A DNA stretch of 64,000 nucleotides, taken from positions 248,001 to 312,000 of the forward strand of contig NZ_CYSG01000002.1 of NCBI RefSeq assembly GCF_001457775.1, read 5' to 3'. Below the pieces are notes generated by a model, which searched no databases, was not told where the DNA came from, and saw only the letters and a program-made list of their open reading frames with translations. Position numbers and translations under genes: made by a program. Source of the DNA: Phaeobacter sp. CECT 5382 (lineage in GTDB: Bacteria > Pseudomonadota > Alphaproteobacteria > Rhodobacterales > Rhodobacteraceae). Below are positions 53,219 to 63,077 of the stretch, piece by piece. The first letter of the stretch is position 1. Each line of letters opens with the position of its first letter.

Positions 53219-54481
53219 ATGTCCGATGGACCCCAGGCCCGCCGCACCGTGATCTACCTGCTTGATCAGGTGCTCGGAGAGGGGCGGCTATTGGCGGAAT
53301 GTTATGCGGCTGGCGCGCTGGAGCGGCTGGCGCCTGAAGATCGCGCCCGTACGCAGCGGCTGACATTGCAGACCTTGCGCAGCCTGGAACGGGCCGATCG
53401 TGTCCTGCAAAAACACCTGAAAAAATCGACACCGCTGACTGTGCAGAACGCATTGCGTCTGGGCACGGTAGAACTGTGTCACGGGGCGGCCGCCCACGGG
53501 GTGGTCAACGACATGGTGGCGATTATCTCGAAACACCGTCGTCACGCTCAACTCAAAGGTCTGGTCAATGCGGTGCTGCGCAAGGTGGCCGATCAGGGTC
53601 CGGCGGAATGGGCCAAGCTGCGCGTGCCGCGCCTGCCGAAATGGCTGCGCAGCCCGTTGGCGCAGGCTTGGGGCAACGAGGCGATGCTGTCCATCGAGGC
53701 GGCACATTATGCCGGAGCTCCGCTGGATATCACCGGCAAGCCTGGCGCCGATCTGACTGCACTGGGCGGCACCCTTCTGGAAACCGGATCGCGGCGTCTG
53801 GCAGAGGCCGGTCAGGTTTCTGCATTGCCAGGGTATGAGGTCGGCGACTGGTGGGTGCAGGATGCTGCAGCAGCCCTGCCTGCACAGCTTTTGCAGGCCA
53901 AGACAGGTGAGCGGGTGCTGGATCTATGCGCGGCCCCCGGTGGCAAGACCATGCAGATGGCCGCCAGCGGCGCCAATGTGACGGCCGTCGATACCTCGGC
54001 CACGCGATTGGAGCGCCTGCGCGAAAACCTTACCCGCACTGGCCTTGTGGCGGATTTGATTACAGGCGACGCGCTGGAGCAAACGGGTGAATTTGATGCG
54101 GTGCTGTTGGATGCGCCCTGTTCGGCCACCGGCACTATCCGTCGTCACCCGGATCTGCCCCATGCTAAGGACGGCAGCGCCTTTGGTGAGCTGATCGAAT
54201 TGCAGGCGCGTATGCTGGCCCATGCCTGGAGCCTGGTTAAGCCCGGTGGTCGTATGGTGTTTTGCACCTGTTCGCTCCTACCAGACGAAGGCGAATGCCA
54301 GATCGAAGAGGCGCTGGAGATGTTCCCAGATATGTCGGTGGATCGCACGGTCTTGGATCGCCCCGGCATTGAGCCTGCCTGGATCACTGAAGAAGGCGGG
54401 CTGCGTCTGCGGCCGGATTACTGGCCGGAACAGGGCGGTATGGATGGCTTTTATATGGTGCTCTTGCGCAAAACCGCCTGA
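53219..54481 (+). CDS. rsmB: RsmB/NOP-family rRNA cytosine-C5 methyltransferase
   Basis: This is a 420-residue protein. An N-terminal NusB-like helical domain (ARRTVIYLLDQVLGEGRLLAE-ALRLGTVELCHG) precedes the SAM domain (VLDLCAAPGGKTMQMAASGANVTAVD). The two catalytic Cys lie in LLDAPCSATGTIRRHPDL and MVFCTCSLLPDEGECQ. It methylates C967-type cytosine of 16S rRNA. AAGGAGA precedes the ATG at 53219, and an upstream extension of the frame has no such site. Confidence 0.93.
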   Translation: MSDGPQARRTVIYLLDQVLGEGRLLAECYAAGALERLAPEDRARTQRLTLQTLRSLERADRVLQKHLKKSTPLTVQNALRLGTVELCHGAAAHGVVNDMVAIISKHRRHAQLKGLVNAVLRKVADQGPAEWAKLRVPRLPKWLRSPLAQAWGNEAMLSIEAAHYAGAPLDITGKPGADLTALGGTLLETGSRRLAEAGQVSALPGYEVGDWWVQDAAAALPAQLLQAKTGERVLDLCAAPGGKTMQMAASGANVTAVDTSATRLERLRENLTRTGLVADLITGDALEQTGEFDAVLLDAPCSATGTIRRHPDLPHAKDGSAFGELIELQARMLAHAWSLVKPGGRMVFCTCSLLPDEGECQIEEALEMFPDMSVDRTVLDRPGIEPAWITEEGGLRLRPDYWPEQGGMDGFYMVLLRKTA

Positions 54482-54604
54482 GCCTTTTGCAAAGCGCGCA
54501 TTCTTCGGTGACTTGAGGCACCAAGGCGGCTATCCTTTTGCCAAAACTCCTGATTGGCCTCACGCCCTTGCGGTGTCGGGATCAGAGGGTATGAGGCAGA
54601 GAGC

Positions 54605-56359
54605 ATGTCCAGATACGACCGAGTGGCGAGCCGTGGAACTCGTCTGATGAATAGGTATTACGCCTGGCGTGCCCGAAAGCAGCCAGCCGCGACCGGTTTC
54701 GTGTCGCAGCCTGAACCACGCACCATTGGCAGTTTTGCCCGCGGGCGCCAGCTGGTCGCGGGCAATCTGTTGTTTGCAGGCTATCTGGTCGAATCAGAAA
54801 CCACGGGCCTGTGGGAGGTGAACGCGCCGGATGCCGCCTTTGACGCAGAGCGTCAGGGGTTTGCCTGGCTGGATGATCTGGCCGCCGTCGGCGATATCCG
54901 GGCCCGGGTGAAGGCGCAGAAATGGGTCTGGGGCTGGATCGAGGCGCATGGCACAGGTGTCAATCTCAGCTCGGCACTGGCCTGGTCGCCGGATCTGACC
55001 GGGCGTCGGGTGATCCGCTGGATCAACCATGCTCTGTTTCTGCTCAGCGGCAAAGATCGCGCCGAGACCGAAGTATTCTATCAATCCCTGTCGCAGCAGA
55101 CCTGGTTTTTGTCACAGCGCTGGCAGGGGGCCTCGCCGGGGTTGCCGCGTTTTGAGGCGCTCACGGGGCTGATATACGCTGGTCTGACTCTGCAGGGACG
55201 CGAAGAGCTGGCGGATCCGGCCATTCGCGCCCTGGCCGCCGAATGCGAGAGCCAGATCGACGCCGAAGGTGGCATGCCGACCCGTAATCCCGAAGAGCTG
55301 CTGGAGGTCTTTACTCTGCTAACCTGGGCTGCCGCTGCCCTGCACGAGGCCGGGCGCACAGTGCCCGCGGCGCAAACGGCAGCCATCGAACGGATTGCGC
55401 CTGCCCTGCGGATCCTGCGTCATGCGGATGGCGGGCTGGCCCGATTCCATGGTGGCGGCCGGGGGCTCGAAGGCTGGCTTGACCACGCATTGGCAGCCAG
55501 CCATGTCGCCGCCAGTCAGAATGATGGGCTGGCCATGGGCTATGCCCGGCTGTCGGCCCGGCGCACGACAGTGGTGATCGATGCGGCCCTGCCGCCCAAG
55601 GGTGCGGCCTCCAGCAATGGTCATGCCTCTACTCTGGCGTTTGAACTTACTTCAGGGCGGCGGCCATTGATCGTCAATTGCGGCTCGGGAGAGACCTTTG
55701 GCGTGGAATGGCGCCGCGCGGGTCGGGCCACGCCCTCACATTCGACGCTCTGTCTCGAAGGGCACTCCAGTGCGCGCCTAGCCCCGGCAGATCGCGCTAC
55801 CGGACAGGAGCTACTGATTGACGGCCCAAACGAGGTTCAGGTCGAGCTGAGCGAGATGGTGGACGGGCTGCGGTTTCAGGGCGGGCATGATGGCTATCTG
55901 CGTGACTTTGGCCTGACCCATGCGCGCACGCTGGAACTGTCGGATGATGGGCGCGGGCTGGCCGGAGAGGATTTGTTGGTCGCACTGGATGATCCCGCTC
56001 AACGCCGGTTTTCCAAAGTGTTGGACAAGGCCGGGGTCAAAGGCATTGGATTCGAATTGCGCCTGCATCTGCATCCGGAGGTGGATTCTGCCCTGGATCT
56101 TGGCGGCTCTGCCGTGTCGATGGCGCTCAAAAGTGGCGAAATCTGGGTGTTTCGCCATGATGGCAGCTGTGAATTGACGCTGGAACCCAGTGTTTATCTT
56201 GAAAAAACGCGATTAAAACCGCGTGCGGCAAAGCAGATCGTTTTAACTGGCCGCGCAATCGAGTATGCGACACGCGTCAGGTGGACGCTGAGCAAGGCAC
56301 AAGAAACTGCCGTTGCCGTGCGTGACCTGAATCGGGATGAGCCCGAGATTTTTGACTGA
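54605..56359 (+). CDS. Heparinase II/III family protein
   Basis: This is a 584-residue protein. An (alpha/alpha) toroid covers residues ~60-330, and a heparinase II/III beta-sandwich covers the C-terminal half (LIVNCGSGETFGVEWRRAGRATPSHSTLCLEGHSSARL). In Rhodobacteraceae it sits between rsmB and purH, as here. The substrate is likely an acidic or cell-wall-type glycan, but this is inferred from the fold. Starts at 54605 or at a downstream Met (54647) are both possible. GAGGCAGAGAGC favours the former. Confidence 0.82.
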   Translation: MSRYDRVASRGTRLMNRYYAWRARKQPAATGFVSQPEPRTIGSFARGRQLVAGNLLFAGYLVESETTGLWEVNAPDAAFDAERQGFAWLDDLAAVGDIRARVKAQKWVWGWIEAHGTGVNLSSALAWSPDLTGRRVIRWINHALFLLSGKDRAETEVFYQSLSQQTWFLSQRWQGASPGLPRFEALTGLIYAGLTLQGREELADPAIRALAAECESQIDAEGGMPTRNPEELLEVFTLLTWAAAALHEAGRTVPAAQTAAIERIAPALRILRHADGGLARFHGGGRGLEGWLDHALAASHVAASQNDGLAMGYARLSARRTTVVIDAALPPKGAASSNGHASTLAFELTSGRRPLIVNCGSGETFGVEWRRAGRATPSHSTLCLEGHSSARLAPADRATGQELLIDGPNEVQVELSEMVDGLRFQGGHDGYLRDFGLTHARTLELSDDGRGLAGEDLLVALDDPAQRRFSKVLDKAGVKGIGFELRLHLHPEVDSALDLGGSAVSMALKSGEIWVFRHDGSCELTLEPSVYLEKTRLKPRAAKQIVLTGRAIEYATRVRWTLSKAQETAVAVRDLNRDEPEIFD

Positions 56360-56392
56360 GCCTGTACTGAGCCTGCAAAGGACCGCCCTGCC

Positions 56393-57982
56393 ATGACCGT
56401 AATGACCCCCATCCGCCGCGCCCTGCTTTCTGTATCCGACAAGACCGGCCTGATCGCGCTGGGAAAGGCACTGTCCGAGCGTGGCGTTGAGCTGCTGTCC
56501 ACCGGCGGCTCTGCCAAAGCCCTGCGCGAGGCTGGTCTCACGGTCAAAGACGTGGCCGATATCACTGGCTTTCCTGAAATGATGGATGGCCGGGTCAAGA
56601 CCCTGCACCCGATGGTGCATGGTGGTCTTTTGGCATTGCGCGACAATGCCGATCACGTCAAGGCGATGGAAGAGCACGGCATCGGCCCGATCGATTTGCT
56701 GGTGGTTAACCTCTACCCGTTTGAGGAAACTGTGGCCAAGGGTGCGGACTATGACACCTGCATCGAGAACATCGACATTGGTGGCCCGGCGATGATCCGT
56801 GCGGCGGCCAAGAATCATGGCGATGTGACCGTGGTTGTTGATGTGGCCGACTATGACAAATTGCTGGGCGACATGGATCAGCACAGCGGTGCCACCTGCC
56901 CCAAATTCCGCCGCAAGCTGGCGCAGATCGCCTATGCCCGCACCGCTGCCTATGACGCGGCTGTGTCGACCTGGCTGGCAGGCGCGCTGGAGCTGGAAGC
57001 GCCCCGTCGCCGTGCCTTTGCCGGTGAGCTGAAGCAAACCCTGCGCTATGGTGAGAACAGCCACCAGAAGGCGGCCTTTTATACCGATGGCACGGATCGC
57101 CCTGGTGTCGCCACCGCAGTGCAGCTGCAGGGCAAAGAGCTGTCCTATAACAACATCAACGACACCGACGCAGCCTATGAGCTGGTGGCAGAGTTTGATC
57201 CGGCTGAAACGGCTGCCGTGGCGATCATCAAACACGCCAACCCCTGCGGTGTCGCCAAGGGTGCCACGCTGGTCGAGGCCTATCAGAAAGCATTCGATTG
57301 CGACCGTACCTCGGCCTTTGGCGGCATTGTTGCGCTGAACCAGCCGCTGGACGCTGAAACCGCCAGCAAGATCGTCGAGATCTTCACCGAGGTGGTGATT
57401 GCCCCCGGCGCATCAGATGAGGCCAAGGCGATCTTTGCCGCCAAAAAGAACCTGCGCCTGCTGCTGACCGATGGCCTGCCCGACACTCGCGCTGCCATTA
57501 CCGCCTACAAACAGGTTGGTGGCGGTCTTCTGGTGCAGGACAAAGACGTAGGCTACGTCGGCATGGATGATTTGAAAGTGGTCACCAAGGTCGCACCAAC
57601 AGATGAACAGATGCAGGATCTGCTGTTTGCCTGGAAAGTCGCCAAACACGTGAAATCCAACGCCATTGTCTATGTCAAAGGCAGCGCAACCGTCGGTGTT
57701 GGTGCCGGCCAGATGAGCCGTCTGGATAGTGCCAATGTGGCGGCGTCAAAAGCGCAGCGCATGGCGGATGAGCTGGGGCTGGACGCGAGCCTTGCGAAAG
57801 GCTCTGCTGTGGCCTCGGATGCGTTTTTCCCCTTTGCCGATGGCTTGCTAGAAGCGGCTGCCGCTGGGGCGACCTGCGTCATCCAGCCTGGCGGATCAAT
57901 GCGCGACAACGAGGTAATCGCGGCAGCTGATGAAAAGGGCATCGCCATGGTCTTTACCGGCATGCGCCACTTCCGTCACTAG
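56393..57982 (+). CDS. purH: Bifunctional AICAR formyltransferase / IMP cyclohydrolase
   Basis: This is a 529-residue enzyme for the last two steps of IMP synthesis. The N-terminal cyclohydrolase domain (~1-200) includes [32 protein letters not shown]. The transformylase domain contains [13 protein letters not shown] and the catalytic [11 protein letters not shown], with Lys and His. It uses 10-formyl-THF, the same one-carbon pool as the demethylases at 21.9-29.9 kb. AAAGGA precedes the ATG. Confidence 0.97.
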   Translation: MTVMTPIRRALLSVSDKTGLIALGKALSERGVELLSTGGSAKALREAGLTVKDVADITGFPEMMDGRVKTLHPMVHGGLLALRDNADHVKAMEEHGIGPIDLLVVNLYPFEETVAKGADYDTCIENIDIGGPAMIRAAAKNHGDVTVVVDVADYDKLLGDMDQHSGATCPKFRRKLAQIAYARTAAYDAAVSTWLAGALELEAPRRRAFAGELKQTLRYGENSHQKAAFYTDGTDRPGVATAVQLQGKELSYNNINDTDAAYELVAEFDPAETAAVAIIKHANPCGVAKGATLVEAYQKAFDCDRTSAFGGIVALNQPLDAETASKIVEIFTEVVIAPGASDEAKAIFAAKKNLRLLLTDGLPDTRAAITAYKQVGGGLLVQDKDVGYVGMDDLKVVTKVAPTDEQMQDLLFAWKVAKHVKSNAIVYVKGSATVGVGAGQMSRLDSANVAASKAQRMADELGLDASLAKGSAVASDAFFPFADGLLEAAAAGATCVIQPGGSMRDNEVIAAADEKGIAMVFTGMRHFRH

Positions 57983-58019
57983 TCGCGCGAGACAGGGAAA
58001 CACGAGACAGGGAAAATAC

Positions 58020-58505
58020 ATGGCTGCAGCACGTTTAATATTCTGGGGCGCCTTCTGGGCCTTTCTGTTGGATCAGGCCAGCAAATACCTGGTCATCCAC
58101 TGGATGGGCCTGTCGCGCCGTCTCAGCATTGACGTGCTGCCGCCCTTGCTGAACTTTCGCTATGGCGAAAACACCGGCATCAATTTCGGCCTGTTTGGCG
58201 GTGGCGATGATGTGGCGCGCTGGGCTTTAATCGGCCTGTCGCTGGTGATTTGTCTGGCGCTGGTGATCTGGGTTGGCCGGGGCAGCGACAAGGGTGTCGC
58301 AATGCAGATCTCGGCCGGGCTGGTGATCGGCGGTGCTTTGGGGAATGTCGCGGATCGGCTGCTTTATGGCTATGTGCTTGATTTTCTCAATATGTCCTGT
58401 TGCGGCATCAATAATCCCTTTGTGTTCAACGTGGCTGATGTGTTCATCTTTGCCGGAGCGGCGGGTTTGATCCTGTTCGAAGGTCGTGTGAAAAAGCCTG
58501 CGTGA
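58020..58505 (+). CDS. lspA: Lipoprotein signal peptidase (signal peptidase II)
   Basis: This is a 161-residue membrane protease with four helices. The catalytic aspartates are Asp112 (GGALGNVADRLLYGYVLDF) and Asp140 (FNVADVFIF). It cleaves the signal peptide of diacylglyceryl-prolipoproteins, such as the DUF3035 lipoprotein encoded next. A duplicated CGAGACAGGGAAA lies just before the ATG (first copy from 57986). The start at 58020 fits the family; an earlier in-frame start overlaps purH. Confidence 0.94.
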   Translation: MAAARLIFWGAFWAFLLDQASKYLVIHWMGLSRRLSIDVLPPLLNFRYGENTGINFGLFGGGDDVARWALIGLSLVICLALVIWVGRGSDKGVAMQISAGLVIGGALGNVADRLLYGYVLDFLNMSCCGINNPFVFNVADVFIFAGAAGLILFEGRVKKPA

Positions 58506-58560
58506 CCTCGTGCAGCAAATAGGCTAAAACCGCGTGGAAACTGGCAGGAGTATTGGGGAA

Positions 58561-59082
58561 ATGAGACTTCCTCTGGTGATTTTAGGTCTGATTGGCGCGG
58601 TGGCCGTTTCTGGCTGTGTGCAAAAAGAGCTGCGTGATATTCGCGCCACCGGGACGGGTCCGGACGAATTTCTGGTCTTGCCACCCAAGCCATTGACCGA
58701 ACCTGCGGATTATTCTGCGCTTCCTGCGCCGACTCCGGGCGGTAGCAATCTCACGGATGCCAACCCGCAGGCCGAGGCTATTGCCGCGCTTGGTGGCAAG
58801 CCTGCAGCTGCGGAGCCGACGGGGGCAATCCCGTCTGGAGATGCCGGTCTTGTGACTGCCTCCAGCCGTTATGGTGTTGCGGCCAATGTGCGCCAGACCC
58901 TTGCGGCCGAGGACGCCAAGTTCCTGAAACGCAAACGGCGCGGTGGCAAGATCAAGATCGCGCCTGTTGACCGCTATGAGCAGATCTATTCCAAACAGAC
59001 CCTGGACCCCTTTGCCGTCAATGCGGCTTTCCGCCGGGCCGGTGTCGCGACACCTTCTGCGCCGCCGCGCAACGAGGATTAG
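58561..59082 (+). CDS. DUF3035 lipoprotein
   Basis: This is a 173-residue envelope protein with a lipoprotein signal peptide and lipobox AVSGC (Cys20). The mature part starts VQKELRDIRATGTGPDEFLVLPPKPLTEP, the DUF3035 signature, and has an Ala/Pro-rich body and a Lys/Arg cluster (KFLKRKRRGGKIKI). The function is unknown. It is regularly found between lspA and the M16 peptidase pair. GGGGAA precedes the ATG. Confidence 0.87.
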   Translation: MRLPLVILGLIGAVAVSGCVQKELRDIRATGTGPDEFLVLPPKPLTEPADYSALPAPTPGGSNLTDANPQAEAIAALGGKPAAAEPTGAIPSGDAGLVTASSRYGVAANVRQTLAAEDAKFLKRKRRGGKIKIAPVDRYEQIYSKQTLDPFAVNAAFRRAGVATPSAPPRNED

Positions 59083-59138
59083 ACACCTGGTTTGAAACAC
59101 AGCTCGTTTGTGGATTTGCACCTGTGTGAAGATTTGCA

Positions 59139-59170
59139 AGAGACGTCCCACGCGGGCGTCTCTTTTGCTT
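59139..59170 (+). terminator. Rho-independent terminator after the lspA-DUF3035 unit
   Basis: An approximately 10-bp stem (AGAGACGTCC / GGGCGTCTCT, one G-U pair) is followed by TTTTGCTTTT. The remaining ~250 bases to the M16 gene hold no gene and presumably include its promoter. Confidence 0.78.
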
Positions 59171-59420
59171 TTAACGTCTGATCTTTCACTTTTGCGCCAG
59201 CGCCGCTTGCACACTGAGAGCAAGAGCGTAGGTTGATCCCAGCCACACCGACCACAAATACAAGTGTCGGATGCAATGACCCCGGGGCGCGACCCTAGGA
59301 TGCTCCAGATCGCAGGAGCAACCAGGCGACGTCAATGAACCGGGAAGATGACAGGTAATCGAGCAGTATTCGCGTCAGACCTCGACACAGGGGCACGCGA
59401 CAGAAAAAGGAGAAAGCCAC

Positions 59421-60800
59421 ATGATCCGAAGGATCGCCTTGGCGACGGCCGTACTGGCCATCAGTCTGACGGCTGTCAGTCTGACAGGGGCCATGGCCAA
59501 GACGCAGCATGGCGCTGCGGGGCCGGATGACCTGGTGACGACATTCACGCTGGACAATGGCATGGAGGTGGTCGTGGTCGAAGATCACCGGGTGCCAGTG
59601 GTGCAGCATATGGTCTGGTATCGTGCCGGATCGGCAGATGAGCCTATCGGGCAGTCCGGCGTGGCGCATTTCCTGGAACACCTGCTGTTCAAAGGGACCG
59701 ATACCCTGGCCCCGGGAGAGCTGTCAGCAACCGTGGCGGCCAACGGCGGCCGTGACAATGCCTTTACCAGCTATGACTACACCGCCTATTTTCAGCGCAT
59801 CGCTTCGGATCGGCTGGAGCTGATGATGCGGATGGAAAGCGACCGCATGGTCAATCTGCGTCTCGCCGAAGAAGACATCGTCACCGAACGCGAAGTGATC
59901 CTGGAGGAGCGCAACCAGCGCACCGATAACAATCCGCGCGCCCTTTTCGGGGAGCAATTGAACGCGGCGCAGTACCTCAACCATCGCTACGGGCAGCCAA
60001 TCATCGGCTGGCGCCACGAGATGGAAGAGCTGGACATGGCGGATGCCTTGTCCTTTTACGGCACCTTTTATGCGCCCAATAATGCCATTCTGGTGGTGTC
60101 GGGCGATGTGGACCCGGTCGAGGTCAAGGCATTGGCCGAGACCTATTACGGGGTGATCCCTGCCAATCCGGACCTGCCCAAGATCCGCCAGCGCAGCAAA
60201 GAGCCACCACAAACCGCCGAACGCCGGGTGATCTACAAAGATCCACGCGTGGCACAGCCCTATGTGCAGCGATCCTACCTGGCACCGGAGCGGGACGCGG
60301 GCGCGCAGGAAAAAGCCGCAGCGCTGTATCTGCTGTCAGAGCTCCTGGGCGGCGGTACAACATCCTACCTGGCCAATGCGCTGCAATTTGACCAGCAGGT
60401 CGCTGTCTATACTGGGGCCTTTTATTCCGGCACCTCGCTGGATGATACCAGCTTTGATTTCCTGATCGTGCCGGCCGATGGTGTGACCATGGAAGAGGCC
60501 GAGGCGGCGCTGGATGCAAGTGTGACGCGGTTCCTCGACGAGGGGGTGAACCCCGATCAGCTCGACCGGATCAAGCTGCAGCTGCGCGCCTCAGAGATCT
60601 ACGCCCGTGACAATGTGGACGGGATCGCCAATCGTTATGGCCGGGCACTGACCACCGGGCTGACGGTGGCGGATGTGCAGGCCTGGCCGCAGGTGCTGCA
60701 ATCGGTCACGGCGGATGAAATCATTGCCGCCGCCCATGAGGTACTGCGGCCCGAGGTCTCGGTCACCGGGTGGATGATGCGACAGGAGGCAGCGGAATGA
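59421..60800 (+). CDS. M16-family zinc peptidase (active subunit type)
   Basis: This is a 459-residue insulinase-type peptidase. A signal peptide (MIRRIALATAVLAISLTAVSLTGAMA) sends it to the periplasm. The inverted zinc motif H83-x-x-E86-H87 is in GVAHFLEHLLFKGT, with a downstream Glu in the EDIVTEREVILEERNQRTDNN helix. It would degrade peptides in the envelope together with the second M16 protein encoded by the overlapping next gene. Confidence 0.92.
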   Translation: MIRRIALATAVLAISLTAVSLTGAMAKTQHGAAGPDDLVTTFTLDNGMEVVVVEDHRVPVVQHMVWYRAGSADEPIGQSGVAHFLEHLLFKGTDTLAPGELSATVAANGGRDNAFTSYDYTAYFQRIASDRLELMMRMESDRMVNLRLAEEDIVTEREVILEERNQRTDNNPRALFGEQLNAAQYLNHRYGQPIIGWRHEMEELDMADALSFYGTFYAPNNAILVVSGDVDPVEVKALAETYYGVIPANPDLPKIRQRSKEPPQTAERRVIYKDPRVAQPYVQRSYLAPERDAGAQEKAAALYLLSELLGGGTTSYLANALQFDQQVAVYTGAFYSGTSLDDTSFDFLIVPADGVTMEEAEAALDASVTRFLDEGVNPDQLDRIKLQLRASEIYARDNVDGIANRYGRALTTGLTVADVQAWPQVLQSVTADEIIAAAHEVLRPEVSVTGWMMRQEAAE

Positions 60801-62125
60801 AACGTCTGACACTGATGATTATTGCGGCGCTGAGCACCTGGGTTTCTCTGTTGGTGCTGCCAGCCCATGCTGAGATCAAGATCGAGGAAATCACCTCTCC
60901 TGGCGGCATCAAGGCCTGGCTGGTCGCGGATCATTCGATCCCTTTCACTGCGCTGGAGTTGCGCTTTCGCGGTGGCACGTCGTTGGATGTTGCAGAAAAA
61001 CGTGGTGCTATCAATCTAATGTCTGGCCTTCTCGAAGAAGGTTCAGGCGAGATGCGGGCGCAAGAATATGCCCGGACCTTGGAAAACCTGGCGGCTTCGT
61101 TCAGCTATGATGCGGATCGCGACAGCCTGTCTATTTCGGCGCGCTTCCTCACGGAAAACCGGGATGAAGCCATGGCGCTGCTACATCAGACCATTCACGC
61201 ACCGCGTTTTGATCAAGATGCGCTGGATCGGGTACGGGCGCAGGTGCTGGCCGGGTTGCGGTCGGATCTTAAAGACCCCAACAAGATCGCCGGTCAGGCT
61301 TTTGCTGAGATGGCCTACAGCGACCATCCCTATGGATCTGCAGGCAAAGGCAGCATAGAGACGGTTTCCGAACTGACCCGTCAGGACATCTTTGCCGCGC
61401 ATGAGGCGGTTTTTGCCCGTGATAGGCTCTATGTAAGTGCGGTTGGGGACATCACACCCGAGGACCTTGGCCTGTTGCTAGACAACCTGTTGGGCGAACT
61501 TGCCCCCACCGGAGTGCCACTGCCGGGCCCGGCAGTGGTCACCATCGAGGGCGGTGTCAGCATCGTTGATTATGACACACCACAGTCCGTGGCCTTGTTT
61601 GGTCATCAGGGGATCGAGCGGGATGATCCGCGCTTCTTTGCTGCCTATATCATGAACCAGATCCTGGGTGGGGGTTCCTTTGACAGCCGCCTCATGGAAG
61701 AGGTGCGCGAAAAACGGGGCCTCACCTATGGGGTCTATTCCTTTATGCTGCCGCAGGATCTGGCGGCGGTCTACATGGGGCAACTCGGATCCGCCAACGC
61801 CAAGATGGCCGAGGCGGTTGAGGTCATACAGGGCGAGTGGCACCGTATGGCCAGCGAGGGCGTGACACAAAAGGAGCTGACGGACGCCAAGACCTATCTG
61901 ACCGGCGCCTACCCGCTGCGTTTTGATGGCAATGGCCGGATCGCGTCCATTCTGGTGGGCATGCAGATGGATGATCTTCCGATCGACTATGTGAAAACCC
62001 GCAATGACAAGATCAACGCGGTCACGTTGGAGGAAATCAACCAAGTGGCCAGCGAGGTTCTGTTGCCCGAACAGCTACATTTTGTGGTGGTTGGCCGCCC
62101 AGAGGGGCTGATCGCTAGCAATTGA
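60797..62125 (+). CDS. M16-family peptidase-like protein (non-catalytic partner)
   Basis: This is a 442-residue paralogue of the upstream peptidase with its own signal peptide (KRLTLMIIAALSTWVSLLVLPAHA). Where HxxEH should be, it reads KRGAINLMSGLLEEGSGEM, with no His pair, so zinc cannot bind as in the active subunit. The C-terminal RxY-type region is kept (VREKRGLTYGVYS). It overlaps the active gene by four bases, as expected for a heterodimer such as mitochondrial processing peptidase or related bacterial pairs. Confidence 0.9.
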   Translation: MKRLTLMIIAALSTWVSLLVLPAHAEIKIEEITSPGGIKAWLVADHSIPFTALELRFRGGTSLDVAEKRGAINLMSGLLEEGSGEMRAQEYARTLENLAASFSYDADRDSLSISARFLTENRDEAMALLHQTIHAPRFDQDALDRVRAQVLAGLRSDLKDPNKIAGQAFAEMAYSDHPYGSAGKGSIETVSELTRQDIFAAHEAVFARDRLYVSAVGDITPEDLGLLLDNLLGELAPTGVPLPGPAVVTIEGGVSIVDYDTPQSVALFGHQGIERDDPRFFAAYIMNQILGGGSFDSRLMEEVREKRGLTYGVYSFMLPQDLAAVYMGQLGSANAKMAEAVEVIQGEWHRMASEGVTQKELTDAKTYLTGAYPLRFDGNGRIASILVGMQMDDLPIDYVKTRNDKINAVTLEEINQVASEVLLPEQLHFVVVGRPEGLIASN

Positions 62126-62156
62126 TATGCAGCGGATCTGTGATTGAGCTACGAAC

Positions 62157-62188
62157 AAAAAGGCCGGGGAAATCCCCCGGCCTTTTTT
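62157..62188. terminator. Bidirectional terminator between convergent M16 and SDR genes
   Basis: The 9-10 bp stem AAGGCCGGGG/CCCCGGCCTT is flanked by A-tracts on one side and T-tracts on the other, so it can end transcripts from both strands. Confidence 0.92.
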
Positions 62189-62209
62189 GTTGCGCGTCGC
62201 TAGACCAGC

Positions 62210-63040
62210 CTAGCCTTTTTTCTGGGCCGAGGCCGCGCGCAGCATATGCCCCATCATCTCGCCGGTGCTGCCAGAACCACGCTGATACAACGCGCCATCC
62301 ACCGCCAGCACCGTGCCGCTGATATAGCTGGCCATGTCGGAGCCCAGAAACAGGCAGGCATTGGCGACATCATCGCAGTCGCCCAGACGGCCCAGCGGTA
62401 TGCTGCGGGTCAGGCCCTTTAGCACCTCGGGGCTTGGGGCCAGACGTTTGGCACCTTCGGTTCCATCGATAAAGCCGGGCACGACGGAATTGATGCGGAT
62501 GCCTTCAAGGCCCCATTCCAGGCTGAGCGTACGGGTGATCTGATCAACACCTGCCTTGGCGGCGCAGACATGCGACTGCCCCTCATAGGGCAGATAGGAC
62601 TGCGGTGCCGAGATACTGATGATGCTGGCCCCGGGACGGGTCAGATAGGGATAGGCCGCCTTCATCACGTGGATGGTACCCATGAGATCAATATCAATGA
62701 CCGTCTTGAAGGCATTGACCGACATATCGGCAGCCAGCGCGGGGAAATTGCCGGCCGCCCCCGAGACCAGTATATCCAAATCGCCAAAACTCTCATGAAT
62801 TTTGGCAAAGCCTTCCGCCACGGCCTCGGGGTCACGCACGTCAAAGGCGATACCCAGTGCCGCGGCCGCACCGCGTGCCTTCAGGGAAGCTACTGTGTCG
62901 TCGACCTTGTCCTGCGAGCGCGAGGCGACGGCAACCTGGGCGCCAGCGGCGGCAAAGCGTTCGGCAATGCCGCGATTGATGCCGCTGGTGCCGCCAATGA
63001 CGGCCACCGTTTTATTGTTGAAATCAAACGTGGTGGCCAT
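62210..63040 (-). CDS. Short-chain dehydrogenase, 2,4-dienoyl-CoA reductase (DECR)-like
   Basis: This is a 276-residue SDR with the cofactor motif GGTSGINRGIAERF. The segment AAGNFPALAADMSVNAFKTVIDIDLMGT is the hallmark of the DECR group. The usual catalytic YxxxK reads SHVCAAK (Lys162, Val at the Tyr position), as in that group. DECR enzymes reduce 2,4-dienoyl-CoA in oxidation of polyunsaturated fatty acids. Two ATGs compete (63043 and 63040), and AGGAG spacing favours 63040. The C-terminal SGEMMGHMLR tail is short. Confidence 0.85.
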   Translation of the reverse strand: MATTFDFNNKTVAVIGGTSGINRGIAERFAAAGAQVAVASRSQDKVDDTVASLKARGAAAALGIAFDVRDPEAVAEGFAKIHESFGDLDILVSGAAGNFPALAADMSVNAFKTVIDIDLMGTIHVMKAAYPYLTRPGASIISISAPQSYLPYEGQSHVCAAKAGVDQITRTLSLEWGLEGIRINSVVPGFIDGTEGAKRLAPSPEVLKGLTRSIPLGRLGDCDDVANACLFLGSDMASYISGTVLAVDGALYQRGSGSTGEMMGHMLRAASAQKKG

Positions 63041-63077
63041 CATTTTCTCCTGTCATTGTCGGGCTGTGTTGATCTGG

